DNA from: Akkermansia sp.
Lineage (GTDB): Bacteria > Verrucomicrobiota > Verrucomicrobiia > Verrucomicrobiales > Akkermansiaceae
Length of the DNA stretch: 47,715 nt
Direction of reading: 5' to 3'
Assembly (NCBI GenBank): GCA_017521405.1
Contig: JAFXCP010000029.1
Span: forward strand, 1-47,715
The notes below the pieces were generated by a model that saw only the letters and a program-made list of their open reading frames with translations, was not told the DNA's origin and ran no database searches. This document shows positions 15,411 through 23,371 of this stretch, one piece after another (within the stretch, counting starts at the first letter, position 1; each line of letters begins with the position of its first letter). The position numbers and the translations under genes were made by a program.

Positions 15411-16670
15411 ATGCAGGCATTGGAAATCATGGCCCCGGCGGGGTCGTTCGAATCTCTTGCGGCTGCCTTGCGCGCCGGGGCGGATAGCGTATACTTTGGT
15501 GTAGGGCAATACAATATGCGCGCCCGCTCCACGGTAAATTTCACGGAAGCGGATTTGCCTAAGGTGGTGCGCCTGTGCCATGCTTGCAAGGCTAAGGCTT
15601 ACCTTACCTGTAACATTATTGTGTACGATGAGGAGTTGGAGGGTATGGAGCAGCTGCTCCGCACAGCCAAGGCCGCCGGGGTGGATGCCGTGATTGCAGC
15701 GGATATGGCAGTCATCTCCTATGCCCACAGCATCGGGCTGGAGGTGCACGTCTCCGTGCAGGCAAATGTGTGTAATGTGGCAGCCGTGCGTTTTCTGGCC
15801 GCCTATGCGGATGTGATGGTGCTGGCTCGAGAGCTGAAGCTGAGCCAGATACGCTACATTATCAATCGTATTCGGGAGGAGAATATCCAAGGTCCCTCCG
15901 GGCAGTTGGTACGCATCGAGGTCTTTGCCCATGGGGCACTCTGCATTGGTATCTCCGGCAAATGCGGTATGAGCCTTGCCGCTTACAATGCCAGTGCTAA
16001 CCGTGGACAGTGCTACCAGCTCTGCCGCCGCAAATACCGCGTTACGGATACGGAGACAGGCTTCGAGATGGATATTGACCACCAGTACATTATGTCCCCC
16101 AAGGATATTTGTACCATTCGGGTGATTGACCAACTGGTAGAGGCGGGGGTTTCCGTATTCAAACTGGAGGGGCGAGGGCGCTCGGAGGCATACGTTTCCA
16201 CTGTAACCGCAGTGTACAAGGAAGCGGTGCAATGCTGTGCCGCCGGACAGTGGAGCCCGGAGAAGGTACCCGCTTGGGAGGAGGAGCTGCTGCGTGTGTT
16301 TAACCGCCAGTTCTGGCACGGCGGCTATTACTTGGGGGAGGAGTGGGATACATGGAGCGGCTGCTCTAACAGTTTGGCACTGGAGCAGCGGCGGCATCTG
16401 GGGCGTGTAGTGCGCTGGTATGCCAAGGCACAAGTGGCGGAAATTCGCTTGGAAGCAGAGCCCCTCTCCCCGGGAGATAAGATTGAGATTACCGGCTGCA
16501 CCACGGGTATTGTGCGCTTGGAGGTGCCGGAGGTGCGCTGCGACGATGCCGAGGGGATTACCCGCATTGTCCCCACTGCTCCCAAGGGTGCCATTGCTAT
16601 GGTGGCGGTGCCGCAAAAGGTGCGCCATGGGGATAAGGTTTACCTCGTGACACGCCGAAAATTAAAATAA
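15411..16670 (+). CDS. Peptidase U32 family protein (tRNA hydroxylation-type)
   Basis: A 419-residue U32 family protein. The N-terminus MAPAGSFESLAAALRAGADSVYFG and the Cys cluster in GKCGMSLA....NRGQCYQLCRRKY are family hallmarks; these Cys probably hold an iron-sulfur cluster. Although named as peptidases, the best studied bacterial members of this architecture (TrhP/YegQ) act in hydroxylation of tRNA uridine 34, so RNA modification is the better guess. The second half has the FKLEGRGRSEAYV motif and a small beta-barrel (about residues 335-419). The gene has its own promoter at the start codon. Subfamily assignment is uncertain. Confidence 0.88.
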   Translation: MQALEIMAPAGSFESLAAALRAGADSVYFGVGQYNMRARSTVNFTEADLPKVVRLCHACKAKAYLTCNIIVYDEELEGMEQLLRTAKAAGVDAVIAADMAVISYAHSIGLEVHVSVQANVCNVAAVRFLAAYADVMVLARELKLSQIRYIINRIREENIQGPSGQLVRIEVFAHGALCIGISGKCGMSLAAYNASANRGQCYQLCRRKYRVTDTETGFEMDIDHQYIMSPKDICTIRVIDQLVEAGVSVFKLEGRGRSEAYVSTVTAVYKEAVQCCAAGQWSPEKVPAWEEELLRVFNRQFWHGGYYLGEEWDTWSGCSNSLALEQRRHLGRVVRWYAKAQVAEIRLEAEPLSPGDKIEITGCTTGIVRLEVPEVRCDDAEGITRIVPTAPKGAIAMVAVPQKVRHGDKVYLVTRRKLK

Positions 16671-16680
16671 GCCCGCCAAG

Positions 16681-16692
16681 TGGAAATTTCCA
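16681..16692. promoter_or_regulatory. AAATTT-centred palindrome upstream of mmdA
   Basis: A perfect 12-bp palindrome, TGGAAATTTCCA, between the U32 gene and mmdA. It is centred about 61-62 bases before the predicted mmd transcription start, the spacing typical of a class I activator site. The 10-bp core GGAAATTTCC occurs again just after the operon (20797-20810). Confidence 0.45.
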
Positions 16693-16713
16693 TCCGGCAG
16701 CATCAGATTTTGC

Positions 16714-16742
16714 TTTGCAGGGGAGAGGCTGTGTGCTAGAAT
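16714..16742 (+). promoter_or_regulatory. mmd operon promoter
   Basis: TAGAAT (16737-16742) with a -35-like TTTGCA (16714-16719) and a 17-base spacer, about 80 bases before mmdA. The weak -35 fits activator control. Confidence 0.55.
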
Positions 16743-16822
16743 AGACCCATCGTAGGTGGACTGTGCCCTCCTGCAAGCTCGCTCGTATTCCGGGCGTACA
16801 AATATTCTAACAGATTAAACTT

Positions 16823-18388
16823 ATGGCCATTGATCCCAAATTGCTCGACGAGTTGGAAGACCGCCGCAGGAAAGTTATCGTTTCCGGAGGCCAGGATAAG
16901 ATTGATAAGCGTCACGAAAACGGCGACTGGACAGCTCGTGAACGCATGGATTGTCTTTTTGATAGCGGCTCCTTCACGGAAATCGGCATGCACACGCGCC
17001 ACCATTGCAGCAACTTCGGCATGCAGAACAAGTACATCCCCGGGGAGGGCATCGTCTCCGGCTTTGGCTTGGTGGATGGGCGCCCGGTAGCGGCTGTCTC
17101 CGCAGACTTTATGGCACAGGGAGGCTCCTTGGGGTACATGCACGCCCAAAAGATTTGCGATGCTCAGGTATATGCCATGAAGGCGGGCATCCCCGTTATC
17201 CAGATGAACGATTCCGGCGGTGCCCGTTTGCAGGAGGGGGTGGAATCCCTCACCGGCTTTGCCAATGTGTTCTACAACAACGTGGCAGCCTCCGGCGTGG
17301 TACCGCAGATTTCCCTCATTCTGGGGCCCTGCGCGGGCGGCGCTGCTTATTCCCCCGCTCTTACGGACTTTATCATCATCCGCAAGGGTGGTGCCGCAGG
17401 CATGTACATTACCGGGCCGAAGGTGATTGAGCAGGTCACATACGAAAAATGCACCATGGAGGAGATTGGCGGGGCAGCCGTGCATTCCTCCGTTTCCGGC
17501 AATGCCCACTTTGTGGCCGAGAGCGATGAGCATGCCATTGCCATTGCCCGCCGCCTGCTTACTTACCTGCCCTCCAACAATGCTCAGGAACCGCCGCACG
17601 AGCTCTCCTGCCCGCTGAACATTGCGGACGATGAGGGGATGAACGATATTATCCCGGATAGCAATAACACCCCGCTGGATGTGCAGAAGGTGATTTCCCG
17701 CCTTGTGGACGAAGGCAGCTTTATGGAGGTGCATGCCAACTTTGCCGGCAATGTGGTGGTGGGCTTTGGCCGTATTTGCGGTGTGGTGGTGGGCATTATT
17801 GCCAACCAGCCTGCCGTGAAGGCCGGCTGCTTGGATATTGATGCTTCCGATAAGGCGGCTCGCTTCATCCGCTGCTGCGATTCTTTCAACATTCCGCTGG
17901 TTAATCTGGTGGATGTGCCCGGTTTCCTGCCCGGCAAACAGCAAGAGCGCGGCGGCATTATCCGCCACGGCGCTAAGATGATTTTTGCCTACTCCTCCGC
18001 CACGGTTCCCAAGGTAACGCTCATTATGCGAAAGGCATACGGCGGTGCCTATATTGCTATGTGCTGCAAGGGATTGGGGGCAGATGCCGTCTTTGCATGG
18101 CCCTGCGCGGAGATTGCCGTAATGGGCTCTGCCGGTGCCGTACCGATTCTCTATGGTCGCGAGCTGAAGGCCATAGAGGACCCCGCCGCACGAGCTGCCC
18201 GCCAGCAGGAGCTGCAGGCCGAGTACGAGGCTGCTTTCTCCAACCCATATGCCGCAGCAGCTTCCGACCAGGTAACGGAAATCATCAACCCGAAAGAAAG
18301 CCGCGCACGCATTGCGCTTACACTGCGTACCCTCCTCAGCAAGCGCGAGACGCGCCCTGCCAAAAAACATGGCAACATGCCCCTCTAA
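16823..18388 (+). CDS. mmdA: Methylmalonyl-CoA decarboxylase, carboxyltransferase (alpha) subunit
   Basis: A 521-residue acyl-CoA carboxyltransferase (usual length 510-520). It moves the carboxyl group of (S)-methylmalonyl-CoA onto the biotin of MmdC, giving propionyl-CoA. Typical blocks are ARERMDCLFDSGSFTEI, AQGGSLGYMHAQKICDAQVYAMKAG, MNDSGGARLQEGVESL, GPCAGGAAYSPALTDF and, in the second half, DVPGFLPGKQQERGGIIRHGAKM and MRKAYGGAYIAMCCKGLGAD. It heads an operon whose later genes encode the gamma-like, biotin and Na+-pump subunits, which favours decarboxylase over propionyl-CoA carboxylase: no biotin carboxylase is present. Confidence 0.93.
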   Translation: MAIDPKLLDELEDRRRKVIVSGGQDKIDKRHENGDWTARERMDCLFDSGSFTEIGMHTRHHCSNFGMQNKYIPGEGIVSGFGLVDGRPVAAVSADFMAQGGSLGYMHAQKICDAQVYAMKAGIPVIQMNDSGGARLQEGVESLTGFANVFYNNVAASGVVPQISLILGPCAGGAAYSPALTDFIIIRKGGAAGMYITGPKVIEQVTYEKCTMEEIGGAAVHSSVSGNAHFVAESDEHAIAIARRLLTYLPSNNAQEPPHELSCPLNIADDEGMNDIIPDSNNTPLDVQKVISRLVDEGSFMEVHANFAGNVVVGFGRICGVVVGIIANQPAVKAGCLDIDASDKAARFIRCCDSFNIPLVNLVDVPGFLPGKQQERGGIIRHGAKMIFAYSSATVPKVTLIMRKAYGGAYIAMCCKGLGADAVFAWPCAEIAVMGSAGAVPILYGRELKAIEDPAARAARQQELQAEYEAAFSNPYAAAASDQVTEIINPKESRARIALTLRTLLSKRETRPAKKHGNMPL

Positions 18389-18412
18389 CCCCCCCCTTCA
18401 ATCTAACCTAAC

Positions 18413-18856
18413 ATGACAACACCGATATTCGCCGCACTCGATATGGATGCCGTAATCTACCAGGTTACCGGCATGTGTGTGGTGTTCTGCTGCCTTACGC
18501 TGCTGAGCGTCATCCTGACGATTTCCGGCAGTGTGGCACAGCGGATGGATGCCGGGCGCAAAGCACGGGCAGAGGCTGCCAAAGCCGCAGCCACCCCGCC
18601 CCCAGCCGCACCCGCCGCAGCCCCCGCCGTGGCAGTTCCGGAACCCACTCCCGCAGAAGTAGCCGCTCTGGCCGCAGGTATCTATGATGCCGCCCGGAGC
18701 AGCATTACCCCGCAAGTAGTGGCAGCCATTGCCGCCGCCGTCAAGGTAACAGTGGGCCAGGAAGCCCGCATCCTCGACATTAAGCCCGTGAATCCCGCAT
18801 ACGGGCAAGACGGTCGCAACGCCGTAATGAACTCCCATTTCCCCGTGCGCGGTTAA
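18413..18856 (+). CDS. mmdD: Na+-translocating decarboxylase gamma/delta-like subunit (OadG-like)
   Basis: A 147-residue small subunit with one N-terminal membrane helix (about residues 15-40), an Ala/Pro linker (about 55-85) and a short C-terminal helical region. This is the layout of OadG/MmdD, which anchors the carboxyltransferase to the membrane pump and helps assembly. Sequence conservation in this family is low, so the call rests on layout and its position 24 bases after mmdA and before the biotin carrier. Confidence 0.8.
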   Translation: MTTPIFAALDMDAVIYQVTGMCVVFCCLTLLSVILTISGSVAQRMDAGRKARAEAAKAAATPPPAAPAAAPAVAVPEPTPAEVAALAAGIYDAARSSITPQVVAAIAAAVKVTVGQEARILDIKPVNPAYGQDGRNAVMNSHFPVRG

Positions 18857-18919
18857 GATAGTGCACACAAAATCCTTCCTAAAATAAATTCAACAACAAA
18901 CACTAGAAAACAAGATACA

Positions 18920-19312
18920 ATGAAACAACTCCGCATTACCGTTGCCGGCCAGACCTTTGATGTAACCGTAGAGACCCTTGGTGGTTCCAACGCCGCTCCC
19001 GCCCCCGCTCCCGTGGCTGCTCCCGCCCCCGTTGTGGTGGCTGCTCCCGTGGCTGCTCCCGCTCCCGTGGCTGCCCCTGCACCCGCTGCTACCGGTGCCG
19101 GCACGCCCATTCCCAGCCCGCTGGCCGCTAAGGTGGTTTCCTTGGATGTGCAGCCCGGCACCGCTGTGAAGGAGGGTGACCAGGTGATGACCGTGGAAGC
19201 CATGAAGATGAATACCGTCATCTACGCTCCCGCCGCCGGCACCGTGACCTCCTTTGCCGTGAAGCCCGGCGACACCGTGGCTGAGGGCCAGACTCTGGCC
19301 TATCTTGGTTAA
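18920..19312 (+). CDS. mmdC: Biotin carboxyl carrier subunit
   Basis: A 130-residue biotin carrier. A short N-terminal strand region (residues 1-20) is followed by an Ala/Pro/Val linker (about 25-62, repeated APAPVAAPAP units) that lets the biotin arm swing. The biotinyl domain (about 63-130) has the acceptor Lys96 in EAMKM. It carries carboxyl from MmdA to MmdB. The linker is coded by imperfect repeats of GCTCCCGCCCCCGTGGCT type, so its length may vary between strains. The leader is A/C-rich (CAACAACAAACAC) with no Shine-Dalgarno. Confidence 0.93.
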   Translation: MKQLRITVAGQTFDVTVETLGGSNAAPAPAPVAAPAPVVVAAPVAAPAPVAAPAPAATGAGTPIPSPLAAKVVSLDVQPGTAVKEGDQVMTVEAMKMNTVIYAPAAGTVTSFAVKPGDTVAEGQTLAYLG

Positions 19313-19328
19313 GGATTGCAACCGCAGG

Positions 19329-19362
19329 CCCTGTGCCGGGAATCATACCCGGCAGCACAGGG
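19329..19362 (+). repeat. Hairpin between mmdC and mmdB
   Basis: CCCTGTG-CCGGG pairs with CCCGG-(CAG)-CACAGGG, 12 bp with a 3-base bulge and a 7-base loop. There is no T-run, so it is not an ordinary terminator; it may set transcript stability or subunit ratio within the operon. Confidence 0.55.
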
Positions 19363-19391
19363 GTGTGTAACGCAAGTGTTAGACAACAGCT

Positions 19392-20786
19392 ATGCAAGAA
19401 CTCCTTAATTCTTTTGCGGACTTCATCTCCGGCATGGGCATCTACCAGATGACTTGGCAGATGTACGCCATGTGGGGTGTAGTGGCCGTGCTGCTGTACA
19501 TGGGTGTGGCAAAGCAGTTTGAACCGCTGCTGCTGGTACCGATTGCCTTCGGCGCCCTCATTGCCAACATTCCGGATAACGGCATGGTGATTACTCAGGC
19601 CCAGCGCGAGGTGGTGGCCATCGAAGCAGGCAAGGTGGAACGCTCCACCATGAACGATGTGGGCTTCCTCTCCCTTACGCTGGCTCCCTATACGGATGCC
19701 GAAGCTAAGCAGGATACCACCGGGCTTGCACCGGAGGTGGTGGCAGAATACGATGCCGCCATGGCCGAACCCATGACGGTGAAAACCGTGGGTAAGGGCA
19801 AGGTGAACATCACCGGCCAAGCCACTCAGAAATTCATGATTATGAAGCCCGAGGGCGGCCTTTTCGACTGGCTCGGTCTGGGTATCAAGTGCGAGATTTT
19901 CCCGGCACTCATCTTCATGGGTGTGGGCGCGCTCACGGACTTCGGTCCGCTGCTGGCTTCGCCCAAATCTCTGCTGCTGGGTGCCGCTGCACAGGGCGGT
20001 GTGGCCTTCACCTTCCTTTCCGCCATTGGGCTGGGCTTTACGAGGGGGCAGGCAGCAGCCATCGGCATCATTGGCGGTGCGGATGGTCCCACCTCCATCT
20101 TCCTTGCCAGTAAGATGGCACCGGAGCTGCTGGGTGCTATTGCCGTGGCAGCATACACATACATGGCTCTTGTGCCGCTCATCCAGCCCCCGTTCATGAA
20201 GCTCTTTACCACGGAGGCGCAGCGCAAGATTAAGATGAAGAGCCTGCGTCAGGTATCCAAGGGGGAGAAGCTGTTCTTCTGCTTTGTAGTGACGCTGGTT
20301 ACCATTCTGCTCTGCCCGGATGCCGCCCCTCTGCTGGGGATGCTGATGCTGGGCAACTTCCTGCGCGAATGCCAGGTAACGGAGCGTTTGGTGAGCTGCG
20401 CCCAGAATGAGTTGATGAACATCACGACCATCCTGCTGGGTGTATCCGTGGGTCTGACGATGCAGGGCGTGCGCTTCCTGCAGCCGCAAACCCTGCTCAT
20501 CATCGGTTTGGGTGTGGTGGCATTCGCCATGGCCACGATTTGTGGTCTGGTGTGCGCTCAGTTGATGAACTTGGTACCCGGCTGGCGCAAGAACCCCATC
20601 AACCCGCTCATCGGTTCCGCCGGCGTATCCGCTGTGCCGATGGCGGCTCGCGTATCCCACAATGTGGGGCAGCAGGCAGACCGCACAAACTTCCTGCTCA
20701 TGCACGCCATGGGTCCGAATGTGGCGGGTGTGATTGGTACAGCTGTGATTGCCGGTTACTACATCACCACGCTGAGCGGGCATTAA
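19392..20786 (+). CDS. mmdB: Na+-pumping decarboxylase beta subunit
   Basis: A 464-residue polytopic membrane protein of the OadB/MmdB/GcdB family. It decarboxylates carboxybiotin and uses the energy to export Na+. Key motifs are present: [10 protein letters not shown] with Asp231 (matching the Na+-binding Asp of OadB) and [17 protein letters not shown]. Members are usually about 375-435 residues; this one is longer because of a hydrophilic insertion at about residues 64-155, between the first membrane part and the conserved [29 protein letters not shown]. The gene is 79 bases after mmdC, past a hairpin, and ends with a terminator. The Na+ gradient could drive the DASS carrier at 36725-38431. 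Confidence 0.93.
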   Translation: MQELLNSFADFISGMGIYQMTWQMYAMWGVVAVLLYMGVAKQFEPLLLVPIAFGALIANIPDNGMVITQAQREVVAIEAGKVERSTMNDVGFLSLTLAPYTDAEAKQDTTGLAPEVVAEYDAAMAEPMTVKTVGKGKVNITGQATQKFMIMKPEGGLFDWLGLGIKCEIFPALIFMGVGALTDFGPLLASPKSLLLGAAAQGGVAFTFLSAIGLGFTRGQAAAIGIIGGADGPTSIFLASKMAPELLGAIAVAAYTYMALVPLIQPPFMKLFTTEAQRKIKMKSLRQVSKGEKLFFCFVVTLVTILLCPDAAPLLGMLMLGNFLRECQVTERLVSCAQNELMNITTILLGVSVGLTMQGVRFLQPQTLLIIGLGVVAFAMATICGLVCAQLMNLVPGWRKNPINPLIGSAGVSAVPMAARVSHNVGQQADRTNFLLMHAMGPNVAGVIGTAVIAGYYITTLSGH

Positions 20787-20796
20787 GCAGCTCAAA

Positions 20797-20810
20797 CAGG
20801 AAATTTCCTG
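20797..20810. promoter_or_regulatory. AAATTT-centred palindrome between mmdB and fucU
   Basis: A perfect 14-bp palindrome, CAGGAAATTTCCTG, just before the mmdB terminator. It shares the 10-bp core GGAAATTTCC with the site upstream of mmdA. Confidence 0.4.
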
Positions 20811-20811
20811 C

Positions 20812-20840
20812 AACCGCGCTCCTTTCGGGGCGCGGTTTTT
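20812..20840 (+). terminator. mmd operon terminator
   Basis: An 11-bp stem with one imperfect pair (AACCGCGCTCC with GGGGCGCGGTT, loop TTTC) and a short T-run. Confidence 0.88.
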
Positions 20841-20842
20841 CA

Positions 20843-20872
20843 TTGACTCTCCCCGCACAGTATGGCAAGATA
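20843..20872 (+). promoter_or_regulatory. Possible fucU operon promoter
   Basis: TTGACT (20843-20848), one base off consensus, directly after the terminator. The -10 is poor (CAAGAT or AAGATA near 20866-20872), so this would need an activator or is misplaced. The predicted start is within about 5 bases of the fucU ATG. Confidence 0.35.
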
Positions 20873-20881
20873 CGCAGTGTT

Positions 20882-21304
20882 ATGCTGAAAGGAATTTCCC
20901 CTGTTATCTCCCCGGAGTTGTTGAAGATTTTGGCCGAAATGGGCCATGGTGATGAGATTGTACTTTCCGATGCTCACTTCCCTGCACATGCCTTCCACAG
21001 CAAGGTGGTGCGCGCCGATGGGCTGGGAGTGGATACAATGTTGAAAGGTATTATCCCGCTTTTTGAGCTGGATTCCTATGCCACCCCCGTCATCATGATG
21101 GCCGCCGTACCCGGAGACACGCTGGACCCGAGCGTGGAATCCCGCTACCGCGCCGCGCTGGATAACTACAGCGGCGAGATTGAGCGCATGGAGCGCTATG
21201 CCTTCTACGAACGCGCCCGCAAGGCCTATGCCGTGGTGTGCTGCGGAGAGTTGGCTAAATACGGCAACATCATCATCAAAAAAGGCGTTACCCCCATCTG
21301 CTAA
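20882..21304 (+). CDS. fucU: L-fucose mutarotase (FucU/RbsD family)
   Basis: A 140-residue member of the RbsD/FucU fold, the usual length for FucU. It interconverts alpha and beta anomers of L-fucose so that fucose freed from mucin can enter isomerase-led catabolism. Supporting blocks are [34 protein letters not shown] at the N-terminus, [23 protein letters not shown] in the middle and [16 protein letters not shown] at the end. The start at 20882 gives the canonical MLKGI N-terminus. It heads a tight operon with queD, a BioG-like gene and a GT10 gene; no other fucose catabolic gene is in the window. Confidence 0.93.
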   Translation: MLKGISPVISPELLKILAEMGHGDEIVLSDAHFPAHAFHSKVVRADGLGVDTMLKGIIPLFELDSYATPVIMMAAVPGDTLDPSVESRYRAALDNYSGEIERMERYAFYERARKAYAVVCCGELAKYGNIIIKKGVTPIC

Positions 21305-21306
21305 TC

Positions 21307-21762
21307 GTGTACCGCATTTGCAAAAGCATCGAACTGGAAAGTGGGCACCTGCTTTCCAAGCATCCCGGGAGTTGCCAGTTTCCCCATGGGCATACGCGCA
21401 GTGTGGAGATGGTATTTGCCGCTGAGACGCTGGATGCAAATGAAATGGTGGTGGATTTCAAAGCCATCAAAGAGATGATGGAGCCTTTTCTGGAGCAATT
21501 CGACCACTCTCTCTGCATGAATACGGAGGACCCGCATTACGAGGAGTTCCGCCGTATATACGGGGAACGCATTATCCCCTTCGAGCGGCGGGACCCCACC
21601 AGCGAAGCCATGGCAGAAGCCGTGTTCCGCCATGCAGCAGAGGGATTGCGCCGCGCCGCCGCCGGAGAGTGCGGGAGTTACCCGGTGCGCGCCTGTGTGC
21701 GCTTGGAACGCGTGCGCGTATGGGAAACAAGCTCCTCCTGGGCAGAGTACAGCGAAGAGTAA
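21307..21762 (+). CDS. queD: 6-carboxytetrahydropterin synthase (QueD/PTPS family)
   Basis: A 151-residue PTPS-family enzyme. QueD converts dihydroneopterin triphosphate to 6-carboxytetrahydropterin, the second step to preQ0 and queuosine. Zn2+ ligands are visible as SGHLLSKHPGSCQFPHGHTR (a His early in the protein and the HGH pair), the proton-relay pair lies in VDFKAIK and FDHSLCMN, and the late Glu in CVRLERVRVWET. Translation begins at a GTG two bases after the fucU stop, so the genes are coupled. The usual partners queE and queC are not nearby. A pterin rather than queuosine role cannot be excluded. Confidence 0.88.
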   Translation: MYRICKSIELESGHLLSKHPGSCQFPHGHTRSVEMVFAAETLDANEMVVDFKAIKEMMEPFLEQFDHSLCMNTEDPHYEEFRRIYGERIIPFERRDPTSEAMAEAVFRHAAEGLRRAAAGECGSYPVRACVRLERVRVWETSSSWAEYSEE

Positions 21763-21772
21763 TAACTCCACT

Positions 21773-22378
21773 ATGCAGCGCCGATTGTTGCAACGATACC
21801 CCGGGAATCGGAAACTGGTTCTCATGTTTTTGGGCTGGGCAGCCACGCCGGCGGATGTGGCGCACATTCCCTTCCCCGCGGAGTACGATGTACTGGTTTG
21901 CCATGGGTACCGCACCCGCCCCATGGCATGGGCGGCCGAAGAGTTTGCCGGGTACGAACAGATTTACCTGTTTGCATGGTCCTTCGGTGTATGGGTGGCG
22001 GAGCAGTGCTGCCCGGCACTGCCGCTGCGCCGCGCGGTGGCACTCAATGGCACCCCCTTCCCGGTGAGCGAGGAGTATGGTATGCGCTTGCGCCCGGCTC
22101 TGCGAGCGGCCCGAGCCATGCTGCGCACAGCACCGGAACCCGGCCTGCCCACCCCTCAGGAAAGGCTGGACGAAATTACCCGCTTGGCAGCATGGGCGGA
22201 GGAATGCTCTGCAGCCCGCCTGCGCTGGGATGCCGCCCTGCTGGCCGATGCGGACGAGATGTTCCCCCCGGCGCGCTTGCAGGCCTATTGGCAGCCCTTG
22301 GGCGTGGCCATGGTGTACCACGGCACCCACAATCCATTTGATGAGCCAAAAAGAATTCTTGATTGGCTGGACGCCTGA
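21773..22378 (+). CDS. BioG-like (DUF452) alpha/beta hydrolase, putative pimeloyl-ACP methyl esterase
   Basis: A 201-residue small alpha/beta hydrolase. It resembles DUF452/BioG proteins: LVLMFLGWAATPADVAHIPFPAEYDVLVCHGYR at the N-terminus, the nucleophile elbow AWSFGVWVA, VALNGTPFPVSEEYG, and a C-terminal YHGTHNPFDE that would hold the catalytic His. BioG frees pimeloyl-ACP in biotin synthesis. I start at the ATG at 21773, ten bases after queD; longer in-frame options overlap queD. The assignment is by motif and length and is moderately sure. Biotin supply would fit the biotin-dependent mmd operon just upstream. Confidence 0.72.
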   Translation: MQRRLLQRYPGNRKLVLMFLGWAATPADVAHIPFPAEYDVLVCHGYRTRPMAWAAEEFAGYEQIYLFAWSFGVWVAEQCCPALPLRRAVALNGTPFPVSEEYGMRLRPALRAARAMLRTAPEPGLPTPQERLDEITRLAAWAEECSAARLRWDAALLADADEMFPPARLQAYWQPLGVAMVYHGTHNPFDEPKRILDWLDA

Positions 22379-22387
22379 GCCACGACG

Positions 22388-23371
22388 ATGCGCATCAAGA
22401 TTCTCACCTCTTGGACTGTATTCCCCCGGGTGCTGAACTGGAAGGGAATTGAGTTCGTGTGCGACCCGGCCTGCCGGGATTACGATTGGCTGGTAGTGTA
22501 CGATGAGTTGCCCTCCCGCCACCAAAAGGAGCTGCTGGCCTGCCCGCCGGAGCATACCATCCTGGTTACACAGGAGCCGCCCTGCATTAAAATATACAGC
22601 CGCGTGTATACCCGGCAGTTCCAGTACGTACTTACCACACACGACCGCGCCATTCTGCCCCACCGCCATTACCGGCGCGGGCAAGGATGTATTGTTTGGC
22701 TCAACCACCGCAGTGTGGAGGAAAACTGTGCTTGCCTCGATTTTCCGAAAGATAAAACCATTTCCGCCATCTGTACCCGCAAGAAGTTCCGCTATACCAC
22801 GCACTATAAACGCTACAAGCTGCTGAGGTATCTGGAGGAACATCTGCCGGAACTGGCTTGGTATGGCTGGGGCTTTAACTCCCTGCCCCGCAAGCATGAT
22901 GCGCTGGATACCTATAAGTACAGCCTTTGCGTGGAAAACCACATTCAGGCGCACCACTGGACGGAGAAGTTCTCCGATGCGCTGCTGTGCGGCTGCCTGC
23001 CCTTTTACGCCGGAAATCCGGCTATGGAGGAGTTTTTCCCGCCGGAGAGCTTTATCCGCATCCCCGTGGATAATCCTCCGGAAGCACTGCGAATTATCCG
23101 CACGGCTATTGCTCATAATGAGTACGAGCGCCGCCGCCCGGCCATTGAAGAGGCGCGCCGCCTCATCGTGAATCGCTACAATCTCTGGCAGCAGGTGGCG
23201 GATCTCATTGCGGAGCATCGGGCTCAGCCTGCCGGGGTGCAGGAAGCAGCACCCAACCAAGGCACCATCTGCTCCCGCCGTTCCCTGCGCCGGCGCCCGT
23301 GGAATCTGCCCATCTACCTGTTCGACAATCTGCGGGCACGCCTCTATATGCTGCTTAACAAGCAAGCATAA
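22388..23371 (+). CDS. Glycosyltransferase family 10 (fucosyltransferase-like)
   Basis: A 327-residue glycosyltransferase. The C-terminal donor-binding block YKYSLCVENHIQAHHWTEKF, followed by SDALLCGCLPFYAGNPAMEEFFP, matches the GT10 alpha-1,3/1,4-fucosyltransferase signature (family form: FxxxFENS...YVTEKxxxAxxxGxxPVxxG). The N-terminal half (acceptor side) is less conserved. A basic tail (RRSLRRRPWN) may bind the membrane surface. It is the last gene of the fucU operon, nine bases after the BioG-like gene, and its end overlaps the convergent tsaE by 17 bases. Donor would be GDP-fucose; acceptor is unknown, probably a surface glycan. Confidence 0.8.
   Translation: MRIKILTSWTVFPRVLNWKGIEFVCDPACRDYDWLVVYDELPSRHQKELLACPPEHTILVTQEPPCIKIYSRVYTRQFQYVLTTHDRAILPHRHYRRGQGCIVWLNHRSVEENCACLDFPKDKTISAICTRKKFRYTTHYKRYKLLRYLEEHLPELAWYGWGFNSLPRKHDALDTYKYSLCVENHIQAHHWTEKFSDALLCGCLPFYAGNPAMEEFFPPESFIRIPVDNPPEALRIIRTAIAHNEYERRRPAIEEARRLIVNRYNLWQQVADLIAEHRAQPAGVQEAAPNQGTICSRRSLRRRPWNLPIYLFDNLRARLYMLLNKQA

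Noticed and set aside
16736-18370. 544-codon open frame antisense to mmdA
   Set aside because: It mirrors a strongly conserved gene in GC-rich codons, shows no family motif and has a His/Gly-rich composition typical of shadow frames.
18978-19110. Repetitive DNA in mmdC as a possible mobile or CRISPR-like repeat
   Set aside because: It codes the normal Ala/Pro linker of biotin carriers.
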